Part shown: piece after piece, positions 1 through 4,504 of the stretch
How the letters are laid out: every line of letters starts with the position of its first letter
How positions within the stretch are numbered: position 1 is the first letter of the stretch
Assembly: GCA_002453475.1 (NCBI GenBank)
Contig: DKGY01000052.1
Coordinates: forward strand, 268 to 6,119
Reading direction: 5' to 3'
Source: Clostridium sp. UBA6758
GTDB lineage: Bacteria; Bacillota; Clostridia; Clostridiales; Clostridiaceae
DNA length: 5,852 nucleotides
Program-made: the position numbers and the translations under genes
Notes under the pieces: generated by a model
The model's database searches: none
What the model was told of the DNA's origin: nothing
What the model saw: only the letters and a program-made list of their open reading frames with translations

Positions 1-1
1 A

Positions 2-151
2 GATATTGCTGAAGTTGATATTTACACAAATCCAACTTTAAGTTGCATAGTTCCTACAGAGCAAATATTCACTCAACTTACAGAAAAAGTAGTAGTAAAT
101 TTAACACTAAAAGTATTACAAGAACAACAGGTAAAAATTACAGCACTATAA
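2..151 (+). CDS. C-terminal fragment of an unrecognised protein (5' end outside window)
   Basis: An open frame runs from base 2 to a TAA at 149-151 and gives the last 49 residues of a protein that begins before the window. The fragment alternates hydrophobic and polar residues (for example VVVNLTLKVLQEQQVKITAL at its end), which suggests beta-strands. No transmembrane stretch or catalytic motif is visible. The end resembles the strand-rich tails of some clostridial spore or surface proteins, such as DUF3794/SPOCS-type modules, but this is a weak impression only. A terminator at 233-277 in the same direction supports a real gene ending here. The next gene is about 600 bases away, so no operon link is evident. 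Confidence 0.6.
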   Translation, partial: DIAEVDIYTNPTLSCIVPTEQIFTQLTEKVVVNLTLKVLQEQQVKITAL

Positions 152-153
152 TT

Positions 154-192
154 ATTAAATAATATAAATCTAAAAGTTTAATATTATTTAAT
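154..192. repeat. AT-rich inverted repeat after the first gene
   Basis: A 12-base arm (154-165) is perfectly complementary to 181-192 with a 15-base loop; T153/A193 extends it by one pair. It consists only of A and T and has no T-tract after the right arm, so it is not itself a good terminator. A short related motif (AATCTAAAAGTT near 167 and GATCTAAAAATT near 199) occurs in and after the loop, suggesting a small local duplication. In DNA this AT-rich, chance hairpins of this size are not rare. Confidence 0.4.
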
Positions 193-232
193 AGATATAG
201 ATCTAAAAATTCACTCTATTATTTGATAATAT

Positions 233-277
233 AAAACAGACTTAAAACCTACTAAGAGAGGTTTTGGGTCTGTTTTT
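233..277 (+). terminator. Strong intrinsic terminator
   Basis: Bases 233-250 pair with 259-276 over 18 positions without a mismatch (two of them G-T wobbles) around an 8-base loop. The right arm ends in the T-run 273-277. The left arm begins with four A's, so it may also stop transcription from the right. It lies about 80 bases after the stop codon of the partial first gene and is its likely terminator. Confidence 0.85.
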
Positions 278-341
278 AAGAAGAGATAAATATTCATTAA
301 TTTATATTGCATATTGATTTAAAATTTACATTGTAATTGAA

Positions 342-350
342 TGCTATAAT
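342..350 (+). promoter_or_regulatory. Possible extended -10 promoter
   Basis: TGCTATAAT at 342-350 is an exact extended -10 element (TG-N-TATAAT). No convincing -35 box lies 16-18 bases upstream; TTTACA at 325-330 is only 14 bases away. It would fire into the transposase remnant and might once have served it. In DNA this AT-rich it could be chance. Confidence 0.25.
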
Positions 351-383
351 AGTATAGAAATGATTCAATAATTTTACAACTGA

Positions 384-603
384 ATAAATATTAAAACTGG
401 CTACAGCTACATAGGTACGCTAAAGATTGATATAGTTATTTTCCCTAATGATTATGAACGGCCAGGAATTATTTTATTAGATACATCTTTAGAAGCTTTA
501 GATATACTAATTTATAATTTAATATACTAGACGTTGAGCAATAGAAACATTCTTTAGAGATTTAAAAAATAGTGAATTAAGACATGATTTAATATTGTCT
601 TAG
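384..603 (+). pseudogene. Remnant of an IS4-type DDE transposase C-terminus
   Basis: Two overlapping frames carry recognisable transposase sequence. Frame 384-530 reads through residues such as PGIILLDTSLEALDIL and stops at TAG 528-530; it matches the usual strand-and-helix lead-in (L-x-x-T-D-x-S-L-x-A-x-x-I-L) to the catalytic Glu. A shifted frame from 523 reads YTRR, then TGA (535-537), then AIETFFRDLKNSELRHDL, and stops at 601-603. If the TGA was once TGG (Trp), this gives YTRRWAIETFFRDLK, which fits the Y-x2-R-x3-E-x6-K signature of IS4-superfamily transposases exactly, with the catalytic Glu at 544-546. No N-terminal two thirds, first catalytic Asp or terminal inverted repeats were found. 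It is therefore a dead, truncated, frameshifted copy. Other DDE families with an RW-x-IE motif are possible. Confidence 0.7.
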
Positions 604-662
604 TCCATTTTTATATTCATATTATATGTATTAGGATACTATCTTATTAAGAAATGAACATC

Positions 663-691
663 TTTACTCATAGATGAAAGTATTATATATT
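663..691 (+). promoter_or_regulatory. Candidate promoter of the pseudouridine synthase gene
   Basis: TTTACT (663-668) and TATATT (686-691) are 17 bases apart; they match 4 of 6 and 5 of 6 consensus positions. Transcription would start near 698, leaving about 60 bases of leader. The surrounding DNA is so AT-rich that the match is only suggestive, but no better pair lies between the transposase remnant and the gene. Confidence 0.35.
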
Positions 692-761
692 AATATAGTT
701 ACTATTTTACTTAGGATAAGGGAACTAAAATAATTTTACAAACGAAAAGAAGAGGATAAAT

Positions 762-1538
762 ATGAGATTAGATAAATTTTTAGCAGGGTCATTCGTTGAG
801 ACACGTAAAAAGAGTAGGGATTATATTAAAGAAGGCAAGGTTAAAGTAAATGGGGAAGTGATAACAGAACCTGCAATAGAAATTAAGGAGAGTACTGATA
901 TTATTGAGTATCTTGATAAAGTAGTTGCTTATAGAGAAAAGGTGTATTATATGTTTCATAAACCTGCAGGATGTATTACTGCAAGAAAGGATGCTGATAA
1001 TAAAACAGTCTTTGATTTTTTTCATGAGGATAATATAAATGGGATATTTCATGTTGGAAGATTAGATAAAGACACAGAAGGATTATTGCTTTTTACCAAC
1101 GATGGTGATTTTGATCATCAATTAATGTGCCCAGAAAAGCATGTTGAAAAGAAGTATTTCTTTTGGGCATTGGGTTCATTAGATGAGGAAGATAGGAAGA
1201 GATTAGAGAATGGAATTTCCATTGGAGAAGGTGAGGCATTAACAAAGCCTGCTAAAATAGAAGTGGTGAAATGTGGGAACTATGAAGAGTTAGAACGGGA
1301 AACTAATATTGGAAAGTTCTATAAAATAGAGTCAAAGTATCATCATCAATCCGTTGTCTGTGGATATCTTACAATTTCTGAGGGTCGTAAGCATCAAGTT
1401 AAGCGTATGTTAAAGGCAGTAGGTTGTTATGTTGTATATTTAAAGAGGATTTCTATTGGGGAGTTAACCTTAGATGAAACCCTTGAAAAAGGCCAGTATC
1501 GAATGCTTACAGAAGAGGAAGTTCAAAAGTTAGTGTAA
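762..1538 (+). CDS. rsuA: RsuA-family 16S rRNA pseudouridine synthase
   Basis: This 258-residue protein isomerises a specific uridine to pseudouridine in rRNA; the RsuA subfamily acts on 16S rRNA (U516 in E. coli numbering). Residues 1-48 form the S4 RNA-binding domain (MRLDKFLAGS start, then KVKVNGEVI). The catalytic domain opens with MFHKPAG (64-70). Motif GRLDKDTEGLLLFTNDGD spans 99-116 with catalytic Asp102, the same number as in E. coli RsuA. HQLMCPEKHVEKKY (119-132) and EGRKHQVKRML (207-217) are also typical, and YLKRISIGELTLD near 226-238 is the usual RsuA ending. The start is set by AGAGGA at 751-756, five bases before ATG. The segment between about 171 and 200 is a little longer than in many relatives. 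RluB/RluF-type large-subunit enzymes are close cousins, so the exact uridine is inferred. It looks intact and monocistronic, a core gene beside accessory DNA. Confidence 0.9.
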   Translation: MRLDKFLAGSFVETRKKSRDYIKEGKVKVNGEVITEPAIEIKESTDIIEYLDKVVAYREKVYYMFHKPAGCITARKDADNKTVFDFFHEDNINGIFHVGRLDKDTEGLLLFTNDGDFDHQLMCPEKHVEKKYFFWALGSLDEEDRKRLENGISIGEGEALTKPAKIEVVKCGNYEELERETNIGKFYKIESKYHHQSVVCGYLTISEGRKHQVKRMLKAVGCYVVYLKRISIGELTLDETLEKGQYRMLTEEEVQKLV

Positions 1539-1609
1539 AAATTATAATTTTTGGAGATAGATATAAGTTCATTACATATTATAGAATAAAATGAATATAT
1601 AATTTATTA

Positions 1610-1638
1610 TTGATTTACTATACTATATTGTATATAAT
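1610..1638 (+). promoter_or_regulatory. Promoter for the leader of the beta-lactamase-like gene
   Basis: TTGATT (1610-1615) and TATAAT (1633-1638) are separated by exactly 17 bases, 4 of 6 and 6 of 6 consensus matches. A start near 1645 would put the strong AAGGAGG at 1654-1660 close to the RNA 5' end and give a leader of roughly 400 bases before the ATG at 2050. Confidence 0.6.
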
Positions 1639-1666
1639 TGTATTAGTAAAATTAAGGAGGTACAAT

Positions 1667-1690
1667 GTGATGGTAATAACTGCTTGCTAA
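1667..1690 (+). CDS. Possible leader mini-ORF (MMVITAC), or an adjacent start-stop ORF
   Basis: A near-perfect Shine-Dalgarno, AAGGAGG (1654-1660), is followed by ATG-TGA at 1665-1670, a start codon directly followed by stop. Overlapping it, GTG at 1667 (6 bases after the SD) or ATG at 1670 (9 bases after) opens a frame of seven or six codons, M-M-V-I-T-A-C, ending in TAA at 1688-1690. So strong an SD on so short an ORF, just after a good promoter, resembles the leader peptides of attenuated resistance genes. An 8-bp hairpin follows at 1692-1713. Alternatively it is the remains of a lost gene start. No homologue is recognised. Confidence 0.3.
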   Translation: MMVITAC

Positions 1691-1691
1691 T

Positions 1692-1713
1692 TAATTTTCT
1701 AAATTGAAAATTA
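1692..1713 (+). other. Small hairpin between the two leader mini-ORFs
   Basis: TAATTTTC (1692-1699) pairs perfectly with GAAAATTA (1706-1713) around a 6-base loop. It starts two bases after the stop of the first mini-ORF and ends just before the Shine-Dalgarno of the second (1718-1723). A ribosome stalled on the first ORF could therefore disturb it. It has mostly A-T pairs and is weak. Confidence 0.35.
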
Positions 1714-1732
1714 TATGAAAGGAATATTTTAA

Positions 1733-1771
1733 ATGCCTATTCAATTAGGTTTTTTAATATGCTTCTTTTGA
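1733..1771 (+). CDS. Possible second leader peptide (MPIQLGFLICFF)
   Basis: ATG at 1733 lies nine bases after AAAGGA (1718-1723) and opens a 12-codon frame ending in TGA (1769-1771): MPIQLGFLICFF, strongly hydrophobic. The segment from 1710 to this ATG resembles the one in front of the mini-ORF at 4252 (both have ATT-x-TATGAAAGGA followed by 9 or 10 bases to ATG), so the two leaders may share ancestry. It is too short for a protein of known family. A chance ORF remains possible. Confidence 0.3.
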   Translation: MPIQLGFLICFF

Positions 1772-1808
1772 AACTTAGTAAGTAGAGATAGTCATTTTGT
1801 AGAACCAG

Positions 1809-1823
1809 AATTAAGTCTTAATT
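1809..1823. repeat. Near-palindrome, possible operator
   Basis: AATTAAG (1809-1815) and CTTAATT (1817-1823) are perfect inverse arms around a single T. The symmetry and size would suit a dimeric DNA-binding protein, but no core promoter overlaps it clearly. Confidence 0.25.
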
Positions 1824-1854
1824 TTACATAAGATATTTATAATAACCTATGATC

Positions 1855-1888
1855 TTAAGGGTATTTTATAATTAAGGGTATTTTATAA
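1855..1888. repeat. Tandem 17-bp duplication containing two TATAAT boxes
   Basis: TTAAGGGTATTTTATAA occurs twice back to back (1855-1871 and 1872-1888) without a mismatch; the following T repeats the next base too. Each unit, read into its next base, contains TATAAT (1867-1872 and 1884-1889), but neither has a good -35 box 17 bases upstream. The core AAGGGTAT occurs a third time at 1919-1926, inside the loop side of the terminator just downstream. Confidence 0.8.
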
Positions 1889-1909
1889 TGTAAAATAATG
1901 TTTATTTTG

Positions 1910-1945
1910 GACTGTAAGAAGGGTATCAATTCTACAGTCTTTTTT
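1910..1945 (+). terminator. Intrinsic terminator upstream of the beta-lactamase-like gene
   Basis: GACTGTA (1910-1916) pairs with TACAGTC (1933-1939); GAA (1918-1920) pairs with TTC (1930-1932) past a bulged A, leaving a 9-base loop. Six T's follow (1940-1945). It lies 371 bases after the pseudouridine synthase gene but only about 105 before the next start. It may end the upstream transcript, or act as an attenuator in the leader that begins near 1645. Confidence 0.75.
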
Positions 1946-2049
1946 GTTTCATTAAAAAACTTAATAAGTAGAATTCTTGGTTTTAGGAGGAGCTTTGAGT
2001 TTGGTATAGGCATTAAACAATATAATAACACTTAAAAGGAGAGAGTACT

Positions 2050-3474
2050 ATGGATATTAAAGAAAGAATAATAAAAAATTTAGATAGGATAATAAATGAA
2101 TATGTTAATGGAGAATTTGTTCCTGGATTATCAGTAGGTGTAGTATACAATAATGAAGTTATTTATACAAAGGGTTTTGGAGTAAAAAATGTAGATACAA
2201 AAGAACCTATTGATGAGAACTCCATTTTTCACATGGCATCAGTATCAAAGACTTTTGTTGCTACAGGAATAATGCAATTGGTTCAGCAAGGTAAAATTCA
2301 CTTAGATGAATATGTAATAGAGTATTTACCTTACTTTAAGCTTAAAGATGATAGATATAAAAAAATAACTATAAGGCAATTATTAACTCATATATCAGGT
2401 ATGCCAGATGAAGATGATTATGAATGGGATAAGCCTCAATATGATGAAGAAGCGTTAGAAAGGTACGTTAGAAGCATTAGTGGAAGAGAACTTATGTGGG
2501 AGCCAGGAGAAAAATTTGCATATAGTAATATTGCTTATGAGATTTTAGGAAATGTTATTGAAAAAGCTTCAGGTATGTCTTTTGAGAAATACATGAAAGA
2601 AAATATTCTCAATGTTGTACAAATGAAAGAAAGCAATTTTTTAAAACCTTTAGTTTCAAAGGAGCTACTTACAAGTCCTCATATCTTAGATATAAAGAAT
2701 GGCTATGGTGCTACGGTTAGCAAAGTTTTTCCTTATAATCGTGCACATGGTCCAAGCTCTACGTTGTGTTCTAATGTAGTTGAAATGTGCAACTACGCTA
2801 TTGCTAATATGAATGAAGGAAAATTTAAAGGAAATAAAATATTAGAAGTCCATAGTTATTTAGAACTTTGGAGAAAATATGCATTTACAGGTTGGGGTGG
2901 TTATACTTCAGAAATTGGATTAGCATGGTTTTTAGGAGAATATAAGGGTAATAAAGTGAGATCTCATAGTGGTATGGATACAGGATTTAGAAGCAATTTA
3001 ATAATATTGCCAGAACGAAGCATTGCAGTTGTTGTTATGATCAACTCAGATTATATTGGAACTAAAGTTTTATGTGAAAGTATTCTAGACATACTTTTAG
3101 GGGAAGAAGTTGATTATATAAAGAAATCACTTGCTAGTCATATAGTAAGAACCATGTTTAACAATAATTCTGAAATAGCGCTACAGGAATATTATAAAAT
3201 AAAGGAAAATTCCATTGAAAAGTATCTTGTGTATGAGGATGAATTTAACGCTATTGCTTATAACTTGTTGAAGAGAAAAAGAATTAAAGAGGCAATAGAT
3301 GTGCTTAATTTATCAATTAAAATATTTCCAGTATCAGCTAACCTTTATGATAGTTTAGGAGAAATGTACTTATGTCAAGGTAATAAGAAGCAAGCTTTAT
3401 CAAGTTATAAGAAATCTTTTGAGTTGAATCCTAACAATAAAGAAGCTAAGAAGATAATAGATGAATTAAGTTAA
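2050..3474 (+). CDS. Serine beta-lactamase-fold hydrolase with C-terminal TPR region
   Basis: This 474-residue protein belongs to the class C beta-lactamase/penicillin-binding-protein-like serine hydrolases (PF00144). All three active-site elements are present: S64-V-S-K67 (nucleophile and general base), Y158-S-N160, and H306-S-G308 in place of KTG. LLTHISGMPD (111-120) and EPGEKFAYSN (151-160) are typical of the family. From about 350 a linker leads to two TPR-like helix pairs at roughly 398-465, including YDSLGEMYLCQGNKKQAL and a closing ELNPNN; these usually bind other proteins. There is no signal peptide or membrane segment, so it should be cytoplasmic, unlike secreted resistance beta-lactamases. 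The likely substrate is a peptide or ester, unknown. AGGAG at 2037-2041, eight bases before ATG, fixes the start. A leader with mini-ORFs and a terminator (1910-1945) precedes it. A repeat element begins at its stop codon. Confidence 0.88.
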   Translation: MDIKERIIKNLDRIINEYVNGEFVPGLSVGVVYNNEVIYTKGFGVKNVDTKEPIDENSIFHMASVSKTFVATGIMQLVQQGKIHLDEYVIEYLPYFKLKDDRYKKITIRQLLTHISGMPDEDDYEWDKPQYDEEALERYVRSISGRELMWEPGEKFAYSNIAYEILGNVIEKASGMSFEKYMKENILNVVQMKESNFLKPLVSKELLTSPHILDIKNGYGATVSKVFPYNRAHGPSSTLCSNVVEMCNYAIANMNEGKFKGNKILEVHSYLELWRKYAFTGWGGYTSEIGLAWFLGEYKGNKVRSHSGMDTGFRSNLIILPERSIAVVVMINSDYIGTKVLCESILDILLGEEVDYIKKSLASHIVRTMFNNNSEIALQEYYKIKENSIEKYLVYEDEFNAIAYNLLKRKRIKEAIDVLNLSIKIFPVSANLYDSLGEMYLCQGNKKQALSSYKKSFELNPNNKEAKKIIDELS

Positions 3475-3577
3475 CCTTTTATAGTACTGACTATAAAAGA
3501 TAAGTAGGTACCACAGGAAAGTCATATTTTTATATCTGTAGACATCAGCCAATATAAATGACTGCTTGTCTAAAGAT
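3471..3577 (+). repeat. Repeat element copy A (diverged partner at 4354-4460)
   Basis: This stretch aligns by hand with 4354-4460 at roughly three quarters identity over about 104 columns. The first 36 bases match at 32 positions, and ACAGGAA, AGCCAA and TTGTCTA are shared blocks. Copy A folds into a perfect 10-bp hairpin, 3476-3485 with 3490-3499, loop ACTG. It has a second stem of 9 pairs in 10 positions, 3535-3544 with 3569-3578 (TAGACA pairing with TGTCTA at its core). The middle hairpin, a terminator in copy B, is broken here although a T-run (3527-3531) remains. It overlaps the TAA of the preceding gene and lies about 100 bases before the next ORF. No known RNA family is recognised. Confidence 0.7.
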
Positions 3578-3598
3578 GTAAAGAAACATTCAAGTGGC

Positions 3599-3621
3599 AT
3601 TCTGGGGCCATGCCCCAGAAT
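3599..3621. repeat. GC-rich perfect hairpin
   Basis: ATTCTGGGGC (3599-3608) pairs perfectly with GCCCCAGAAT (3612-3621) around the 3-base loop CAT. It is strikingly GC-rich for this DNA. No T-run follows on either strand, so it is not a standard intrinsic terminator. Such isolated short palindromes occur as ends of IS200/IS605-type elements or REP-like repeats, and as mRNA-protecting structures. None of these can be chosen from this sequence. Confidence 0.65.
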
Positions 3622-3683
3622 AACTTCTATATATTTGGAACATTGACATACTTATTTAAGACTATTGAAAGGAAGCGATAAAT

Positions 3684-4118
3684 ATGAATGAAATTTTTGA
3701 TATTTCTTATGATGAGGTTGAAGTTATCAAGAACCTATGGGAAAAAAACAGACAGTATCATGAAAATACTTCAGAATACTTTAAGGAATCCTATAGGTTT
3801 ATTAGCTTTGAGGAGAGAATTAAAGCTTTTGAGAACCAGACAATAAAAATTACTGTTGCCAAAAGTGGTGATGGATATATTGGATATTGTATATCAACGA
3901 TAATTGATGGAAAAGGAGAAATTGATTCACTTCACGTTGATGAGCATAATAGAGGAAATGGCATTGGTAAGAAACTTGTAATTAAGCATATGGAATGGTT
4001 GAAAGAAAATAATTGCAAAGTAATTGGGGTAACGGTATCACAAGAGAATGAAACTACCATAGGGTTTTATAAGAAACTTGGATTCTATCCCAATACCTTA
4101 TATATGCAACAACATTAG
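3684..4118 (+). CDS. GNAT-family N-acetyltransferase (single domain)
   Basis: A 144-residue GNAT enzyme that transfers acetyl from acetyl-CoA to an amine of unknown substrate. The acetyl-CoA pyrophosphate-binding motif A is clear: beta-strand EIDSLHVDEH (79-88) then R90-G-N-G-I-G95, fitting Q/R-x-x-G-x-G/A. Motif B follows with ENETTIGFYKKLGFYP (121-136), where Tyr129 is at the usual general-acid position. The full domain length is present, so it looks intact. ATG is preceded by AAAGGA (3668-3673) at ten bases. TTGACA occurs at 3643-3648 but has no matching -10 box, so no promoter is evident. The gene may depend on read-through from the beta-lactamase-like gene across repeat copy A. Relatives include small-molecule, peptide and ribosomal-protein acetyltransferases; aminoglycoside resistance cannot be inferred. 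Confidence 0.85.
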   Translation: MNEIFDISYDEVEVIKNLWEKNRQYHENTSEYFKESYRFISFEERIKAFENQTIKITVAKSGDGYIGYCISTIIDGKGEIDSLHVDEHNRGNGIGKKLVIKHMEWLKENNCKVIGVTVSQENETTIGFYKKLGFYPNTLYMQQH

Positions 4119-4158
4119 TATAGAATAAGGGTGTTACTTTGATTATATCTTTAGTTGT

Positions 4159-4179
4159 TATTTTGTAATTGACAAAATA
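4159..4179. promoter_or_regulatory. Inverted repeat over the -35 box, possible operator
   Basis: TATTTTGT (4159-4166) and ACAAAATA (4172-4179) are perfect inverse arms separated by five bases. The repeat covers TTGACA of the promoter at 4169-4197, so a bound dimeric repressor would block RNA polymerase. The small helix-turn-helix protein encoded downstream (4505-4735) is a natural candidate for autoregulation, but this is inference. The repeat could also help end the preceding GNAT transcript, although no T-run follows. Confidence 0.45.
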
Positions 4180-4197
4180 TTCATAAAAAAGTATAAT
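4169..4197 (+). promoter_or_regulatory. Consensus promoter of the HTH-GNAT operon leader
   Basis: TTGACA (4169-4174) and TATAAT (4192-4197) are separated by exactly 17 bases, a perfect vegetative-sigma consensus. Transcription should start near 4204, leaving about 300 bases of leader before the first full gene at 4505. That leader holds a mini-ORF, a hairpin, and repeat copy B with a terminator. So strong a promoter behind terminators suggests control by premature termination. Confidence 0.8.
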
Positions 4198-4251
4198 TAT
4201 CAAGGTAAACAGTTATTTACTAATAATATTTTATGAAAGGAGATGTTTTTA

Positions 4252-4284
4252 ATGAATACAAGTAAAAAGGTGATTTTAGTATAA
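4252..4284 (+). CDS. Leader mini-ORF (MNTSKKVILV)
   Basis: ATG at 4252 follows a strong Shine-Dalgarno (AAAGGAG, 4236-4242) by nine bases and opens ten codons, MNTSKKVILV, ending in TAA at 4282-4284. It lies about 48 bases after the predicted RNA start and directly before a hairpin (4301-4341) and a terminator (4390-4414). Perfect promoter, strong SD, tiny ORF and terminator is the layout of ribosome-mediated attenuators of inducible resistance genes. It could also be the stub of a deleted gene. No homologue is recognised. The bases before its ATG resemble those before the mini-ORF at 1733. Confidence 0.45.
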   Translation: MNTSKKVILV

Positions 4285-4300
4285 AACTTAAAATGGGCTT

Positions 4301-4343
4301 AAATGTAACCTTAGACATAGTCTATTATTTGTGTTGCATTTTT
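4301..4343 (+). other. Leader hairpin ending in a T-run, possible attenuator
   Basis: AAATGTAAC (4301-4309) pairs with GTTGCATTT (4333-4341) over nine positions, one a T-G wobble. Inside lies a second stem, TAGAC (4312-4316) with GTCTA (4320-4324), loop ATA. Five T's (4339-4343) overlap the end of the outer arm. It begins 17 bases after the mini-ORF stop, close enough for a stalled or terminating ribosome to affect folding. The stem is AT-rich and weaker than the next terminator. Confidence 0.4.
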
Positions 4344-4353
4344 GCGGGAGTAG

Positions 4354-4460
4354 TTAACCTTTCATAATACTGCCTATAAAGGATAAGTAACGCGACAGGA
4401 AGGTCGTGTTTTTTGTAGCCGTAGATAGTAGCCAAGTACAAAGGGTTGATTGTCTACGGT
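4354..4460 (+). repeat. Repeat element copy B (diverged partner at 3471-3577)
   Basis: This is the second copy of the element that follows the beta-lactamase-like gene, in the same orientation. Its first hairpin is weaker than in copy A (several mismatches within 4358-4384). The middle hairpin is an intact terminator (4390-4414). The third stem is better than in A: CCGTAGATA (4419-4427) pairs with TGTCTACGG (4451-4459) over nine positions with one T-G wobble. In that stem one C-G pair corresponds to a T-A pair in copy A, and one T-G to a C-G, so pairing is kept despite base changes. It lies in the leader of the HTH-GNAT operon, 45 bases before its first start codon. Confidence 0.7.
4390..4414 (+). 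terminator. Intrinsic terminator inside repeat copy B
   Basis: ACGCGAC (4390-4396) pairs with GTCGTGT (4403-4409) over seven positions, one a G-T wobble, around the 6-base loop AGGAAG. Six T's follow (4409-4414). It lies between a consensus promoter and the operon, so polymerase must pass it for the genes at 4505 and 4728 to be transcribed from that promoter. Confidence 0.65.
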
Positions 4461-4504
4461 ATCTTTATGTCCATTTTTAAGAAAAAATAATGTGGAGGCT
4501 ATAT

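Noticed and set aside
789..1052. A minus-strand open frame inside the pseudouridine synthase gene.
   Set aside because: It is the antisense shadow of conserved S4 and catalytic sequence.
1985..2009. AGGAGG followed by TTG AGT TTG GTA TAG as another leader mini-ORF.
   Set aside because: Four codons from a TTG start, with nothing else to support it.
1995..2026. TTGAGT and TATAAT just upstream of the beta-lactamase-like gene as its promoter.
   Set aside because: The spacer is 20 bases and the -35 match is poor; the TATAAT alone is not enough in DNA this AT-rich, though a weak extra promoter is not excluded.
3643..3671. TTGACA at 3643 as the promoter of the small acetyltransferase gene.
   Set aside because: The position 17 bases downstream reads TGAAAG, not a -10 box, and lies in the ribosome binding site.
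4293..4367. A 24-codon hydrophobic frame (starting MGLNVTLDIVYYL) between the leader mini-ORF and repeat copy B.
   Set aside because: It has no Shine-Dalgarno before its ATG, and it overlaps the leader hairpin and the start of the repeat, which explain the sequence better.
3471..4460. The repeat pair as integron attC sites or a CRISPR array.
   Set aside because: GTTAACC at 4353 does not fit the GTTRRRY core, no integrase is visible, and two diverged copies almost 900 bases apart are not a CRISPR.
4354..4460. Repeat copy B as a T-box or another known riboswitch.
   Set aside because: No T-box GGGTGG or specifier-loop pattern was seen, and no conserved core of the other riboswitch classes I can recall.
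4490..4504. The upstream in-frame ATG at 4490 as start of the small HTH gene.
   Set aside because: TGGAGG lies after it (4493-4498) and is correctly spaced for ATG 4505.
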